A stretch of DNA of 11,467 nucleotides from Microcaldota archaeon (GTDB lineage Archaea > Micrarchaeota > Micrarchaeia > Anstonellales > Bilamarchaeaceae). The position numbers and the translations under genes were made by a program. How positions within the stretch are numbered: position 1 is the stretch's first letter; the number at the start of each line of letters is the position of its first letter. The notes beneath the pieces are model-generated. The model searched no databases, was not told the origin of the DNA, and worked only from the letters and a program-made list of their open reading frames with translations. The stretch spans positions 1-11,467 of the forward strand of contig DAOUYQ010000011.1 in the NCBI GenBank assembly GCA_030666035.1, written 5' to 3'. Of this stretch, positions 1-5,918 are shown piece after piece.

Positions 1-1141
1 GCGCTTCTGTAACCATAATTGCATCAACGCACCCTTTTTCCCCGGATTTTAGTGCAAGGGAACTTTCCCTCTTCTTTTCCTCAACAACACCAAAAACAGA
101 AATTTCCTCGAGGAATCTTGGCGGGGAAGTTTTTCCCACAAGCACTTCTTTTCCTGTCAATTGGCTCTCGGGATAAATGATTCCATCTTCATCCAGGTGC
201 CGATATGCCTCTTCCCCCCTGTACCCAACAACATCCGAAGTGGGAACTTCAATCTTGTCCTTCTGGCCTCCAGGGTAAAGGCGCTCCTCAGAATTATAAG
301 TCTTGAGCATCATTGCGCGCCCAAGGCCACGGTCGATTGCGCTGCGGCTAACAACTGTTCCGTCTCCCATATTGTAACCGCCATACGCAGTAATTGCAAC
401 AATGAAATTCTGGCCTGCCGCTTTCCTGCTCATCTTCAGGGTTTTATATAAGTCAGTAGACACAATTGGCTGCTGCGGATAATACATTACATATGCACGG
501 GTATCAAAACGGTGGTTGAAGTTCACTGCATAAAGGCCCAGCGACTGCTTGGCCATGGAACATGCCATTGTAATCCTAGGGGCAGAGTTGTGCTCAGGGT
601 AAGGGAGCACAGATGAGGTTACCCCAAAAATGGTTGATGGAAGAACTTCGAAATGTGTATGTACAGGCGATATCTCATCTTCTTCCAGGGCAATTAGTGA
701 ATTCTCTTCTTCTTCAGCATCCAGGTATTCCATTACCCCCATTTTCACAAGGTGTTCCCAGGAAAGTGCCCCAGACTTCAGCTTCTCAAGAATCTCGGGG
801 GTGAGGCGGGACTTGCCATCTTCCACAACCACATAAGGCTTGCGCACCCTTCCCCCATCGGTGTTGATAAAGACTTCTTTTGTGCGGTCATTGTAGAACA
901 CATTGGTTTCATAATTAAGCTCGTTTGTGCGGCGCTTTTCCCTGAGGCGCTGCGCAAGGGCCACGCCATCAGGATGGAATCCGATAAGGTTTCCATTTAC
1001 ATAAACTGCCGTATTCTGCTTTTCTTCTGCTTTTGCTGTTTTCTTTGCAGGTTTCTTTACGGCTTTGGTTACAATTACGGCTTCTTTTTTCTTTGCAGCT
1101 GCTTTTGCTTTTTTCCGGGATGCTTTCTCTTTTGTTGCCAT
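1..1141 (-). CDS. rpoB1: DNA-directed RNA polymerase subunit B' (B1), N-terminal part, cut by the left window edge
   Basis: C-terminal-half fragment of the split second-largest RNA polymerase subunit, part of the catalytic core. The frame is open for 380 codons from ATG at 1141 to the window edge. After a tail of about 42 residues the protein enters recognisable B' sequence: VYVNGNLIGFHPDG near residues 46-59, REKRRTNELNYE, then TDGGRVRKPYV, and further on YPEHNSAPRITMACSM, FDTRAYVMYYPQQPIV and NFIVAITAYGGYNMGD, all typical of archaeal B'. The first 42 residues are Lys/Ala-rich (15 Lys, 11 Ala, PAKK-like), which I do not expect in B' of other archaea. The start lies five bases beyond the rpoB2 stop, and GGAAGTGAT overlapping that stop is a good ribosome binding site, so the two are co-translated or coupled. 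The catalytic residues and C-terminal clamp lie outside the window. Confidence 0.96.
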   Translation of the reverse strand, partial: MATKEKASRKKAKAAAKKKEAVIVTKAVKKPAKKTAKAEEKQNTAVYVNGNLIGFHPDGVALAQRLREKRRTNELNYETNVFYNDRTKEVFINTDGGRVRKPYVVVEDGKSRLTPEILEKLKSGALSWEHLVKMGVMEYLDAEEEENSLIALEEDEISPVHTHFEVLPSTIFGVTSSVLPYPEHNSAPRITMACSMAKQSLGLYAVNFNHRFDTRAYVMYYPQQPIVSTDLYKTLKMSRKAAGQNFIVAITAYGGYNMGDGTVVSRSAIDRGLGRAMMLKTYNSEERLYPGGQKDKIEVPTSDVVGYRGEEAYRHLDEDGIIYPESQLTGKEVLVGKTSPPRFLEEISVFGVVEEKKRESSLALKSGEKGCVDAIMVTEA

Positions 1142-1145
1142 AAAA

Positions 1146-1154
1146 ATCACTTCC
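1146..1154 (-). promoter_or_regulatory. Ribosome binding site of rpoB1
   Basis: GGAAGTGAT on the minus strand is one mismatch from the archaeal anti-16S consensus GGAGGTGAT. It overlaps the TGA stop of rpoB2 and ends four bases before the rpoB1 ATG, which supports translation starting at 1141 with the Lys/Ala-rich tail included. Confidence 0.7.
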
Positions 1155-2610
1155 ATTCGCGCTCAATTCCGAATTTATTAAGCAGGTCCTTGACTTCATC
1201 TTCAGGTGTCCCTTTCGTGACCTGCGCAAGGATTGCGAGGTTCTTTACAAGTGAGCAGCTCGGCCCTTCAGGAGTTTCACTGGGGCAAAGCTTTCCCCAG
1301 TGGGTTCCATGCAGGTCCCTTGCCTTGAAATGCGGGTGTTTTTTGCTCAGTGGTGAAATGACCCGCCTCAGGTGAGACATTGTTGCAAGGTTGCTGGTCC
1401 GGTCCAGAAGCTGGGAAACACCTGTCTGCCCTGCAATCCAGTTTCCGGTTGCCATTGCATAACGAATCCGGTCCACAAGGGTATCCTGGCGCACAAGTGT
1501 ATGGACCTGGAGCTTTCTTCCCCTCGCATCTGCCCTGCTTGCCTGGTACACAATATCCTTTGTAAGGAACTGGAATGCATACCTAAATAGCTCATCCATC
1601 AGGTTTCCTGCAAGCTTCACACGCTTGTTTGCATAGTGGTCTTTGTCATCTGGTTTGAGCTTTTTGTTCGCAACCCGGATTGCCCTCTGTGCCATCCTGA
1701 TGAGATAATAAGATTTTTTGGAGCGGGCGTCTTTGTCTACGCCCAGGTGGGGGAGCAGATAAGTTTCCATGAGGTTATCCAGCCTGGAAAGCCTAAACTC
1801 TTCGGGCTGCCCGGGGGAAATCCTTTTGCTCAATGTCTGGAGCGCTTCTTCCCTGGTTTTGCACGCTTCATTTTCCAGGTTAAGGAGAATATCGTTTTGG
1901 ATTATGAGGTCATCTGAGAATGCCTTAAGGATATCCTCGTCCTTTTCAAGCCCAAGGATACGGAGAATCTGGATAAATGAAATGTCTGGCGGGGTTGCAG
2001 GAAATTCGAGCTTGAGCACTCCATCTTTGGTCCTGGTAACCACACACCTTGCACGGAACCCATACCTTGTTGAGAATACTTTGGCAACGGTTCCGGTGGT
2101 TTCAGCTGTGGTCATGATTTTATTCGGGACCAGATCTTCGATTCCAACAAGAACCCTCTCGCTTCCATTTATGATAAAATATCCTCCGGGGTCCTCAGGG
2201 TCCTCCCCAGCTTCAACCAGCTCATCATCTGTCATATGGGAAAGATAACAGAGCTTGGATTTCACCATCACAGGGATTTCGCCAATGAATACATCAGAAT
2301 ATGTGGGGCGCTCAATCCCGTTAAAGAGCGGAACAACGTCAAGGAAGAGAGGGGCAGCATAAGTAATATTCCTCAATCTCGCTTCAGATGGAGTAATCTG
2401 CTTGTACCCTCCTTTTACTTCATAAAATCTTGGAGGCTCTACGCGGATTTTTCCGATTTGTAATTCGAAACCTTCAACATTGGTTTCAATCTTCTTCACC
2501 CTGTTAACAACGGTCTGCATTCCTACATCAACAAACCGATTGTAGGAATCAAGCTGCTGCTTCACAAGGCTGTTTGTCCTGAAATATGAATCAAGAAGTA
2601 TTGTCCTCAT
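1147..2610 (-). CDS. rpoB2: DNA-directed RNA polymerase subunit B'' (B2)
   Basis: N-terminal half of the split second-largest RNA polymerase subunit, 487 residues, close to the usual length of archaeal B''. Landmarks in order: MRTILLDSYFRTNSLVKQQ at the N-terminus, GGYFIINGSERVL (Rpb2 protrusion/lobe region), DDKDHYANKRVKLAG, then TGVSQLLDRTSNLATMSHLRR and the fork region LHGTHWGKLCPSETPEGPS near the C-terminus. The frame extends eight codons further upstream into rpoH, but the start at 2610 is preferred: GAGGTG sits eight bases before this ATG, and the homologous N-terminus begins here. The gene follows rpoH by 13 bases and precedes rpoB1 by five, a standard archaeal rpo operon order. Having B'' and B' as two genes is typical of methanogens, halophiles and some other euryarchaeal lineages, whereas many other archaea have one fused gene. 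Confidence 0.98.
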   Translation of the reverse strand: MRTILLDSYFRTNSLVKQQLDSYNRFVDVGMQTVVNRVKKIETNVEGFELQIGKIRVEPPRFYEVKGGYKQITPSEARLRNITYAAPLFLDVVPLFNGIERPTYSDVFIGEIPVMVKSKLCYLSHMTDDELVEAGEDPEDPGGYFIINGSERVLVGIEDLVPNKIMTTAETTGTVAKVFSTRYGFRARCVVTRTKDGVLKLEFPATPPDISFIQILRILGLEKDEDILKAFSDDLIIQNDILLNLENEACKTREEALQTLSKRISPGQPEEFRLSRLDNLMETYLLPHLGVDKDARSKKSYYLIRMAQRAIRVANKKLKPDDKDHYANKRVKLAGNLMDELFRYAFQFLTKDIVYQASRADARGRKLQVHTLVRQDTLVDRIRYAMATGNWIAGQTGVSQLLDRTSNLATMSHLRRVISPLSKKHPHFKARDLHGTHWGKLCPSETPEGPSCSLVKNLAILAQVTKGTPEDEVKDLLNKFGIEREWK

Positions 2611-2618
2611 AATTTCTG

Positions 2619-2624
2619 CACCTC
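2619..2624 (-). promoter_or_regulatory. Ribosome binding site that sets the rpoB2 start
   Basis: GAGGTG on the minus strand, eight bases before ATG at 2610 and overlapping the last base of the rpoH TAG stop. It matches the anti-Shine-Dalgarno tail of archaeal 16S rRNA and favours this ATG over the upstream in-frame one at 2634. Confidence 0.75.
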
Positions 2625-2866
2625 TACTCCACAACCAGCCGATAGTGCTTATATGGGCCGGTCGCGTCTATCCGTTCAATTTCAACAACATCCCCTATCT
2701 CCGCCCCGAGGGCTTTTGAAACAGGGTCATCTGCAAGCATTAGTGGAAGGTCTTTTTCGACAATTCCATACTTTTTAAGAAGTTTTTCCTTTTCCTTTTC
2801 CCGCATTATTTTCATCTTGGGGACAAGTTGGTGTTTCAATACGTCTATCGTGATTTTTTTCGTCAA
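2624..2866 (-). CDS. rpoH: DNA-directed RNA polymerase subunit H (Rpb5 C-terminal domain homologue)
   Basis: Small core subunit of archaeal RNA polymerase, equivalent to the C-terminal domain of eukaryotic Rpb5, which contributes to the lower jaw. It is 80 residues, the normal size. The family pattern is clear: HQLVPKMKIM near residues 12-21, ending in KYGI, DLPLMLADDPVSKALGAEIGDVVEIER and the C-terminal KHYRLVV. The start codon is TTG, with GGGTGGG five bases or so upstream; no ATG is available before the conserved HQLVP segment. It heads the rpoH-rpoB2-rpoB1 operon, in the position usual for archaea. The residue after VPK is Met, where many homologues have His (VPKH); whether this matters is unknown. 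Confidence 0.95.
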   Translation of the reverse strand: MTKKITIDVLKHQLVPKMKIMREKEKEKLLKKYGIVEKDLPLMLADDPVSKALGAEIGDVVEIERIDATGPYKHYRLVVE

Positions 2867-2980
2867 GAACCCACCCGAAAGCAGCCTAATCAGGTGAAAG
2901 ATGGGGCACCCTATAATGGAAAGCTCCAGATATCACATAGAGATAAGGCTAGCAATGCCATCTACTTTAAATAGATTAAA

Positions 2981-2988
2981 TTTATAAA
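2981..2988 (-). promoter_or_regulatory. Probable TATA box for the rpo operon
   Basis: On the minus strand GGAAAGC is followed by TTTATAAA, a good archaeal BRE/TATA pair. A transcript would start near 2958, giving a leader of about 90 bases before rpoH. A second AT-rich box (TATTTAAA, 2966-2973) and a weaker one near 2915 (ATTATAGG) are alternatives, so which is used is uncertain. Confidence 0.45.
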
Positions 2989-3008
2989 GCTTTCCATAAA
3001 TAGGAGGA

Positions 3009-3048
3009 TTTTTGCCCTAATCCATATTAAACCAATAATTGGCAAAAA
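3009..3048. repeat. Inverted repeat upstream of the rpo promoter
   Basis: TTTTTGCC (3009-3016) pairs perfectly with GGCAAAAA (3041-3048) across 24 bases. It lies 20-60 bases upstream of the putative rpo TATA box. It could be an operator-like element or a weak terminator; nothing in the sequence decides. Confidence 0.4.
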
Positions 3049-3053
3049 ATTAA

Positions 3054-3207
3054 AGGATTCTTACCTATACTCGCCGGAATATTTTTAGTAAATTTATTGC
3101 ACCCAAATACCCGGAAAATGTTTGCACTGGTAACCCAAAATCTGCAACCCACACAAAACGAGGATACTACCTATACTGGCTGGAAGTGATTTGGTAACTT
3201 TATTGCA
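3054..3207. repeat. Imperfect direct repeat, two copies of about 48 bases
   Basis: Copy 1 is 3054-3101 and copy 2 is 3161-3207, 107 bases apart. Both begin AGGAT, share TACCTATACT, GGAA and GTAA, and end TTTATTGCA; about 38 of 48 aligned positions agree with one gap. They lie in a stretch without genes. No function is evident; it resembles the other local duplications in this window. Confidence 0.6.
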
Positions 3208-3223
3208 TCGGTTTTTACACGGG

Positions 3224-3388
3224 TTTTGCTTCGGAGCAAAAAGCGGATCGTGAAGCTTGCTTCACGAAAAGAAACCGTAAGGTTTCTCAGAACTAAAAAA
3301 CACGGTTTTCCTGCTTGGGTCTCTGTGTGTTCTGCTCTAAAGCAGGCAGGTGTTCTGCTCATAAAACCCTCCTTCGCTCGGGCTTTAT
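3224..3388. other. Cluster of short perfect hairpins, possible structured RNA or palindromic element
   Basis: Three hairpins follow one another with 7- and 3-base gaps: TTTTGCT-TCGG-AGCAAAA (3224-3241), CGTGAAGC-TT-GCTTCACG (3249-3266) and AGAAACC-GTAA-GGTTTCT (3270-3287, a GNRA-type loop). CCTGCTT (3310-3316) can pair with AAGCAGG (3340-3346), and a fifth stem, ATAAA-CCC with GGG-TTTAT and one mismatch, spans 3361-3388. CACGGTTTT occurs at 3301-3309 and again at 3395-3403. I see no tRNA, RNase P or SRP RNA signature. It may be a non-coding RNA or a palindromic intergenic element; the strand is not determined. Confidence 0.45.
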
Positions 3389-3477
3389 GGCCTGCACGGT
3401 TTTACGCTAGGCAAGACTGGAATTAAAAAGCGCTGTGTTCTGCTTCTCAACCCTCATCTTGCCGGGCTTTATGGCCT
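3353..3477. repeat. Degenerate direct repeat derived from the aldolase 3' flank
   Basis: The sequence around the aldolase stop (about 3438-3477: TTCTGCTTCTCAACCCTC, then CGGGCTTTATGGCCT) recurs at about 3353-3393 (TTCTGCTCATAAAACCCT, then CGGGCTTTATGGCCT). GTGTTCTGCT also appears a third time, near 3327-3336. The aldolase stop codon is inside the downstream copy. Confidence 0.55.
3425..3429 (-). terminator. Possible T-run terminator of the mtnA-aldolase unit
   Basis: CTTTTTAATT on the minus strand, about 50 bases after the aldolase stop. Archaeal intrinsic terminators are often simple T-runs; this one is short, so the call is tentative. Confidence 0.3.
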
Positions 3478-4027
3478 ACATGCTCCGGAGTACAGTAAGT
3501 GTGCTGAGAAGCTCATGGCCGCTTCTTGCTTTCACTACAAAGCCGTGCTCAATTATCCTTAAAACTGATGCTTTTGCCTTTGCTGCTTCCCTGGCCAGGT
3601 CATGGCTTCCATAGGGGAATGGGCCGATTGTAGGCAGGTGTTTTGCCTTTTTCATCAAATAGTTATCATGGAAATGCAAAACTACGTTAATATCTGGATA
3701 ATATTTGTATATATAATGGTGCATGAAGGATTCGGAAGAGGGCATTTTCCCTTTTGCTTTTAATGAATAGTCTTCCTCATGCACTCCATATACAAAGGAA
3801 ACGTCTTCCTTGCTGAGCCCGGTCATTTTTGCCCCTGCAGCCTTAATTAGGAATCCTCCCCCTGCACGCATGCTCATGTTGCCCTCATTATTTTTTGGGG
3901 ACAGGTATCCACGGAGTTTTTTGTCCAGGGAAAGATATTCTTCAATTTTGGGCTTAAGTGCTTCGCTGATTGAACCGGTAAGTTCGCATTCAAACTTTAC
4001 TCCCGTGTATCCTTCACTCACAAGCAT
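3476..4027 (-). CDS. Class II aldolase/adducin-family sugar-phosphate aldolase (FucA-like)
   Basis: Zinc-dependent aldolase of 183 residues that should split a ketose-1-phosphate into DHAP and an aldehyde. Family marks: EGNMSMR (48-54) followed by IKAAGAKMTGLSKEDV (61-76), a phosphate-binding region; PSSE (96-99), where Glu99 matches the catalytic Glu of L-fuculose-1-phosphate aldolase; HFH with His118 and His120; and His161 in EHG, the third zinc ligand. The size is like the small FucA-type aldolase of Methanocaldococcus jannaschii, which acts on 5-deoxyribulose-1-phosphate. The gene lies 28 bases downstream of the MtnA-type isomerase on the same strand, so a salvage role for 5'-deoxyadenosine or methylthioadenosine sugars is inferred. 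An MtnB-like dehydratase is the alternative, but no other late methionine-salvage gene is in view. No clear ribosome binding site precedes the ATG. Confidence 0.85.
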   Translation of the reverse strand: MLVSEGYTGVKFECELTGSISEALKPKIEEYLSLDKKLRGYLSPKNNEGNMSMRAGGGFLIKAAGAKMTGLSKEDVSFVYGVHEEDYSLKAKGKMPSSESFMHHYIYKYYPDINVVLHFHDNYLMKKAKHLPTIGPFPYGSHDLAREAAKAKASVLRIIEHGFVVKARSGHELLSTLTVLRSM

Positions 4028-4055
4028 ATAAAGAATGCAAAAGATAAAAGCTTAA

Positions 4056-5003
4056 CTAGGGAAATCCCTCAAAAACTCCATCTTCATTTATATATGCAGC
4101 AACAAGCCCTGCAGGAGTAACATCAAACGCATAATTAACTGCATGGGTTTTCTCATTGTATGCCCTTGTTCCCATTGGCTCTAGCACTTCCCGCTCATCC
4201 CTCTGCTCAATTGGAATATCTTCCCCACTTTTAAGGGAAGGGTCCTGCGTGGAGGATGGCGCAAGCACATAGAAAGGAATTCCATGGTGCTTTGCAAGCA
4301 CTGCCAAAGAATATGTCCCTATTTTATTTGCAAAATCCCCATTTTTGCAAATCCGGTCTGCACCCACCATAACTAGATCCACCTCAGTTTTTTCCATGAG
4401 GGAAGCAGCAGCAGAATCCGTAATTACTTTATGCGGAATTCCCTCCTGCAGAAGTTCCCAGCTACTTAGTGCGCCCTGGAACCTGGGCCGTGTCTCATCC
4501 ACCCACACAAACGGGTTTTTCCCTTCTTTGTGCGCCTGGATTATTGCACCTAATGCGGTTCCGTATTTCCCAACTGCCAAGGGGCCGCTATTGCAGTGGG
4601 TAAGCACCCTGCTTCCGGGTTTTATGAGTTCTGCTCCGTGCTTGCAGAGTTTTTTGCATTTTTCATAAATTGAGTTTTCCCATTCCCTTGCAAGTGCTTC
4701 GGGCTCCTGTTCTTCGGAAATTCCTAAAAGCATAAAGTGCACCCCATTGGAAAGGTCAACTGCAGTTGGCCTTGCAGACATTATTTCTTCTGCTGCATTT
4801 CCAATATCATAGCCTCCTTCTGCTGCCTGCGCAACTGCATATGCCCCGGCTATTGAAATGGCTGGGGCACCCCTCACAACCATGTTCCTTATCGCCGCAA
4901 TTGTTTCCTTGTAATTTTTGCAAAGGGCATATTCAGCTGAAAACGGAAGCTTGCGCTGGTCCAGCATTTTGAGGATTCCGCTTGAATAGGAGATTATTTC
5001 CAT
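4056..5003 (-). CDS. mtnA: MtnA-type S-methyl-5-thioribose-1-phosphate / 5-deoxyribose-1-phosphate isomerase
   Basis: Aldose-to-ketose isomerase of the eIF2B/MtnA family, 315 residues from ATG at 5003. Positions here count from that start. Visible motifs: MVVRGAPAISIAGAY (41-55), THCNSGPLA with the catalytic Cys137, WVDETRPRFQG (167-177), VGADRICKNGDFANKIGTY with the catalytic Asp216, and PIEQRDEREV. These fit MtnA better than ribose-1,5-bisphosphate isomerase or eIF2B subunits, but I cannot exclude broader substrate use. A TTG two codons upstream is possible; ATG is preferred because a TATA-like TTAATAAT lies about 25 bases before it, suggesting a leaderless transcript. With the aldolase behind it, it could turn 5-deoxyribose-1-phosphate or methylthioribose-1-phosphate into the ketose that the aldolase cleaves. 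Part of its 5' end recurs at 5221-5283. Confidence 0.93.
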   Translation of the reverse strand: MEIISYSSGILKMLDQRKLPFSAEYALCKNYKETIAAIRNMVVRGAPAISIAGAYAVAQAAEGGYDIGNAAEEIMSARPTAVDLSNGVHFMLLGISEEQEPEALAREWENSIYEKCKKLCKHGAELIKPGSRVLTHCNSGPLAVGKYGTALGAIIQAHKEGKNPFVWVDETRPRFQGALSSWELLQEGIPHKVITDSAAASLMEKTEVDLVMVGADRICKNGDFANKIGTYSLAVLAKHHGIPFYVLAPSSTQDPSLKSGEDIPIEQRDEREVLEPMGTRAYNEKTHAVNYAFDVTPAGLVAAYINEDGVFEGFP

Positions 5004-5023
5004 AATCAAAATTATTACACAAA

Positions 5024-5031
5024 ATTATTAA
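5024..5031 (-). promoter_or_regulatory. TATA-like box of mtnA
   Basis: TTAATAAT on the minus strand, centred about 25 bases before ATG at 5003. This spacing implies a transcript beginning at or next to the start codon. Confidence 0.45.
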
Positions 5032-5093
5032 TGGTTTAGTAGCTACCTCTAGCCTTCAAACATTTCCATTCATACTTCCGAATAAATATGAGG

Positions 5094-5210
5094 CTGTTAA
5101 TACGCGAGCCCTGCGAGTGCATTAACAGTAGTTTTCCTCATCTGCAATGAGGAATAATACCAAAATTTAGAGGGGGGTTGGTTCCACTAGGAGGGGGGAC
5201 ACTTCCCCCC
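5094..5210. other. Three tandem hairpins in the mtnA-guaA intergenic region
   Basis: CTGTTAAT (5094-5101) pairs with ATTAACAG (5121-5128); TTCCTCAT-CTGCA-ATGAGGAA is a perfect 8-base-pair hairpin at 5134-5154; GGGGGGA-CACT-TCCCCCC is a very stable hairpin at 5193-5210. A second G-run (5172-5177) could compete for the same C-run. The 331-base stretch 5004-5333 holds no intact gene; besides these it contains only the mtnA promoter, the mtnA fragment and a divergent promoter. Confidence 0.5.
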
Positions 5211-5220
5211 ACATGGTGCA

Positions 5221-5283
5221 GGAAGCATGCGCTTAGTCCAGCAGTTTAAGGATTCCGCTTGAATAGGAGATTATTTCCATAAT
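5221..5283 (-). pseudogene. Truncated duplicate of the mtnA 5' end
   Basis: This stretch repeats the start of mtnA (4945-5006) with few changes and one indel. On the minus strand it reads ATG at 5280 and encodes MEIISYSSGILKLLD, then stops at TAA (5233-5235), where mtnA has MEIISYSSGILKMLDQ and continues. It is therefore a dead fragment of about 20 codons, not a gene. A TATA-like TATTAATA stands about 27 bases before its ATG, so the fragment may still be transcribed. It arose by local duplication of the mtnA start, or the present mtnA replaced an older copy here. Confidence 0.85.
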
Positions 5284-5303
5284 TGCAAATAACTGCAAAA
5301 GAG

Positions 5304-5311
5304 TATTAATA
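5304..5311. promoter_or_regulatory. Symmetric TATA box between the mtnA fragment and guaA
   Basis: TATTAATA is its own reverse complement. Its centre lies about 27 bases before the ATG of guaA (5334, plus) and about 27 bases before the ATG of the mtnA fragment (5280, minus). It could drive leaderless transcripts in both directions. Confidence 0.45.
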
Positions 5312-5333
5312 TGTTTTTGAATATTGTAAAACT

Positions 5334-5918
5334 ATGATTATCATAATAGATAACGGCTCCCAGTACACGCACCTGATAAAACGAAACATGCGCGATCTGG
5401 GGAAAAAGGCAGAAATAATTCCAAACAAAAGCACAAGCCTGCTGGAAGTGGCAAAAAAAGAGCCGCAGGCAATCATTCTCAGCGGCGGCCCATCTTCTGT
5501 TACTGGAGGAGAAAACTACGTAAGTGAGCAAATAGTGAACTGGATATGGAAGGGGGATAGCTCCTGGAGCAATACCCCTTTGCTGGGGCTGTGCTGGGGG
5601 CATCAGCTTATTGTGCATACTCTTGGCGGGAAAGTGGGCAAGGGGAGCTCTGCAGAATACGGCCTCGGAAAAATTTTCGTGGATGATGAGGACCTTCTTT
5701 TCAGGGGCATTCCAAAGGAATTCACTGCCTGGGTATCTCACTTTGATGAAGTAAAGGAGCTTCCAGAAGGTTTTGTTTCGCTTGCGCACTCGGATACCTG
5801 CAAAACAGAAGCAATGAGGCATAAAGAGAGGAAAATTTTTGGGTGCCAGTTCCACCCTGAAGTCTGGCATACTGAGCACGGAGAAAAGATACTGGAAAAC
5901 TTCCTCTCTTCTATTTGA
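5334..5918 (+). CDS. guaAA: GMP synthase glutaminase subunit (archaeal split form, subunit A)
   Basis: Class I glutamine amidotransferase, 194 residues, that releases ammonia from glutamine for amination of XMP to GMP. It starts with the typical MIIIIDNGSQYTHLI, has ILSGGPSSV (48-56), the nucleophile elbow GLCWGHQ with Cys87, and the other catalytic residues His174 and Glu176 in CQFHPEVWHTEHG. The length covers only the amidotransferase domain; in archaea the ATP-pyrophosphatase synthetase half is often a separate gene, and it is not in this window. ATG at 5334 has a TATA box 27 bases upstream and no ribosome binding site, so a leaderless message is likely. Its stop overlaps the end of the convergent lipoprotein gene by eight bases. 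Confidence 0.95.
   Translation: MIIIIDNGSQYTHLIKRNMRDLGKKAEIIPNKSTSLLEVAKKEPQAIILSGGPSSVTGGENYVSEQIVNWIWKGDSSWSNTPLLGLCWGHQLIVHTLGGKVGKGSSAEYGLGKIFVDDEDLLFRGIPKEFTAWVSHFDEVKELPEGFVSLAHSDTCKTEAMRHKERKIFGCQFHPEVWHTEHGEKILENFLSSI

Noticed and set aside
752..1375. A 207-codon plus-strand frame opposite rpoB1/rpoB2
   Set aside because: It is a shadow of two certain RNA polymerase genes; its low-complexity Phe/Cys-rich sequence is the reverse of the Lys/Ala-rich tail.
2611..2634. Upstream ATG giving rpoB2 eight more residues
   Set aside because: It would overlap the end of rpoH and has no ribosome binding site, while the ATG at 2610 has a well-spaced GAGGTG and matches the family N-terminus.
3171..3426. 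Small open frames on both strands (63 and 66 codons) across the hairpin cluster
   Set aside because: Both run through the perfect hairpins and repeats, have no recognisable motif, and lack a ribosome binding site or a well-placed TATA box. The openness is most likely incidental.
2867..3475. A tRNA, RNase P RNA or SRP RNA in the long gene-free stretch
   Set aside because: No T-loop TTCRA motif with matching stems and no conserved RNase P or SRP motifs could be found on either strand.
4056..5003. Ribose-1,5-bisphosphate isomerase of the archaeal AMP/Rubisco pathway
   Set aside because: The RGAPA, HCNSGPLA and PIEQRDEREV segments fit MtnA better, and no AMP phosphorylase or Rubisco gene is nearby. 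Not fully excluded.
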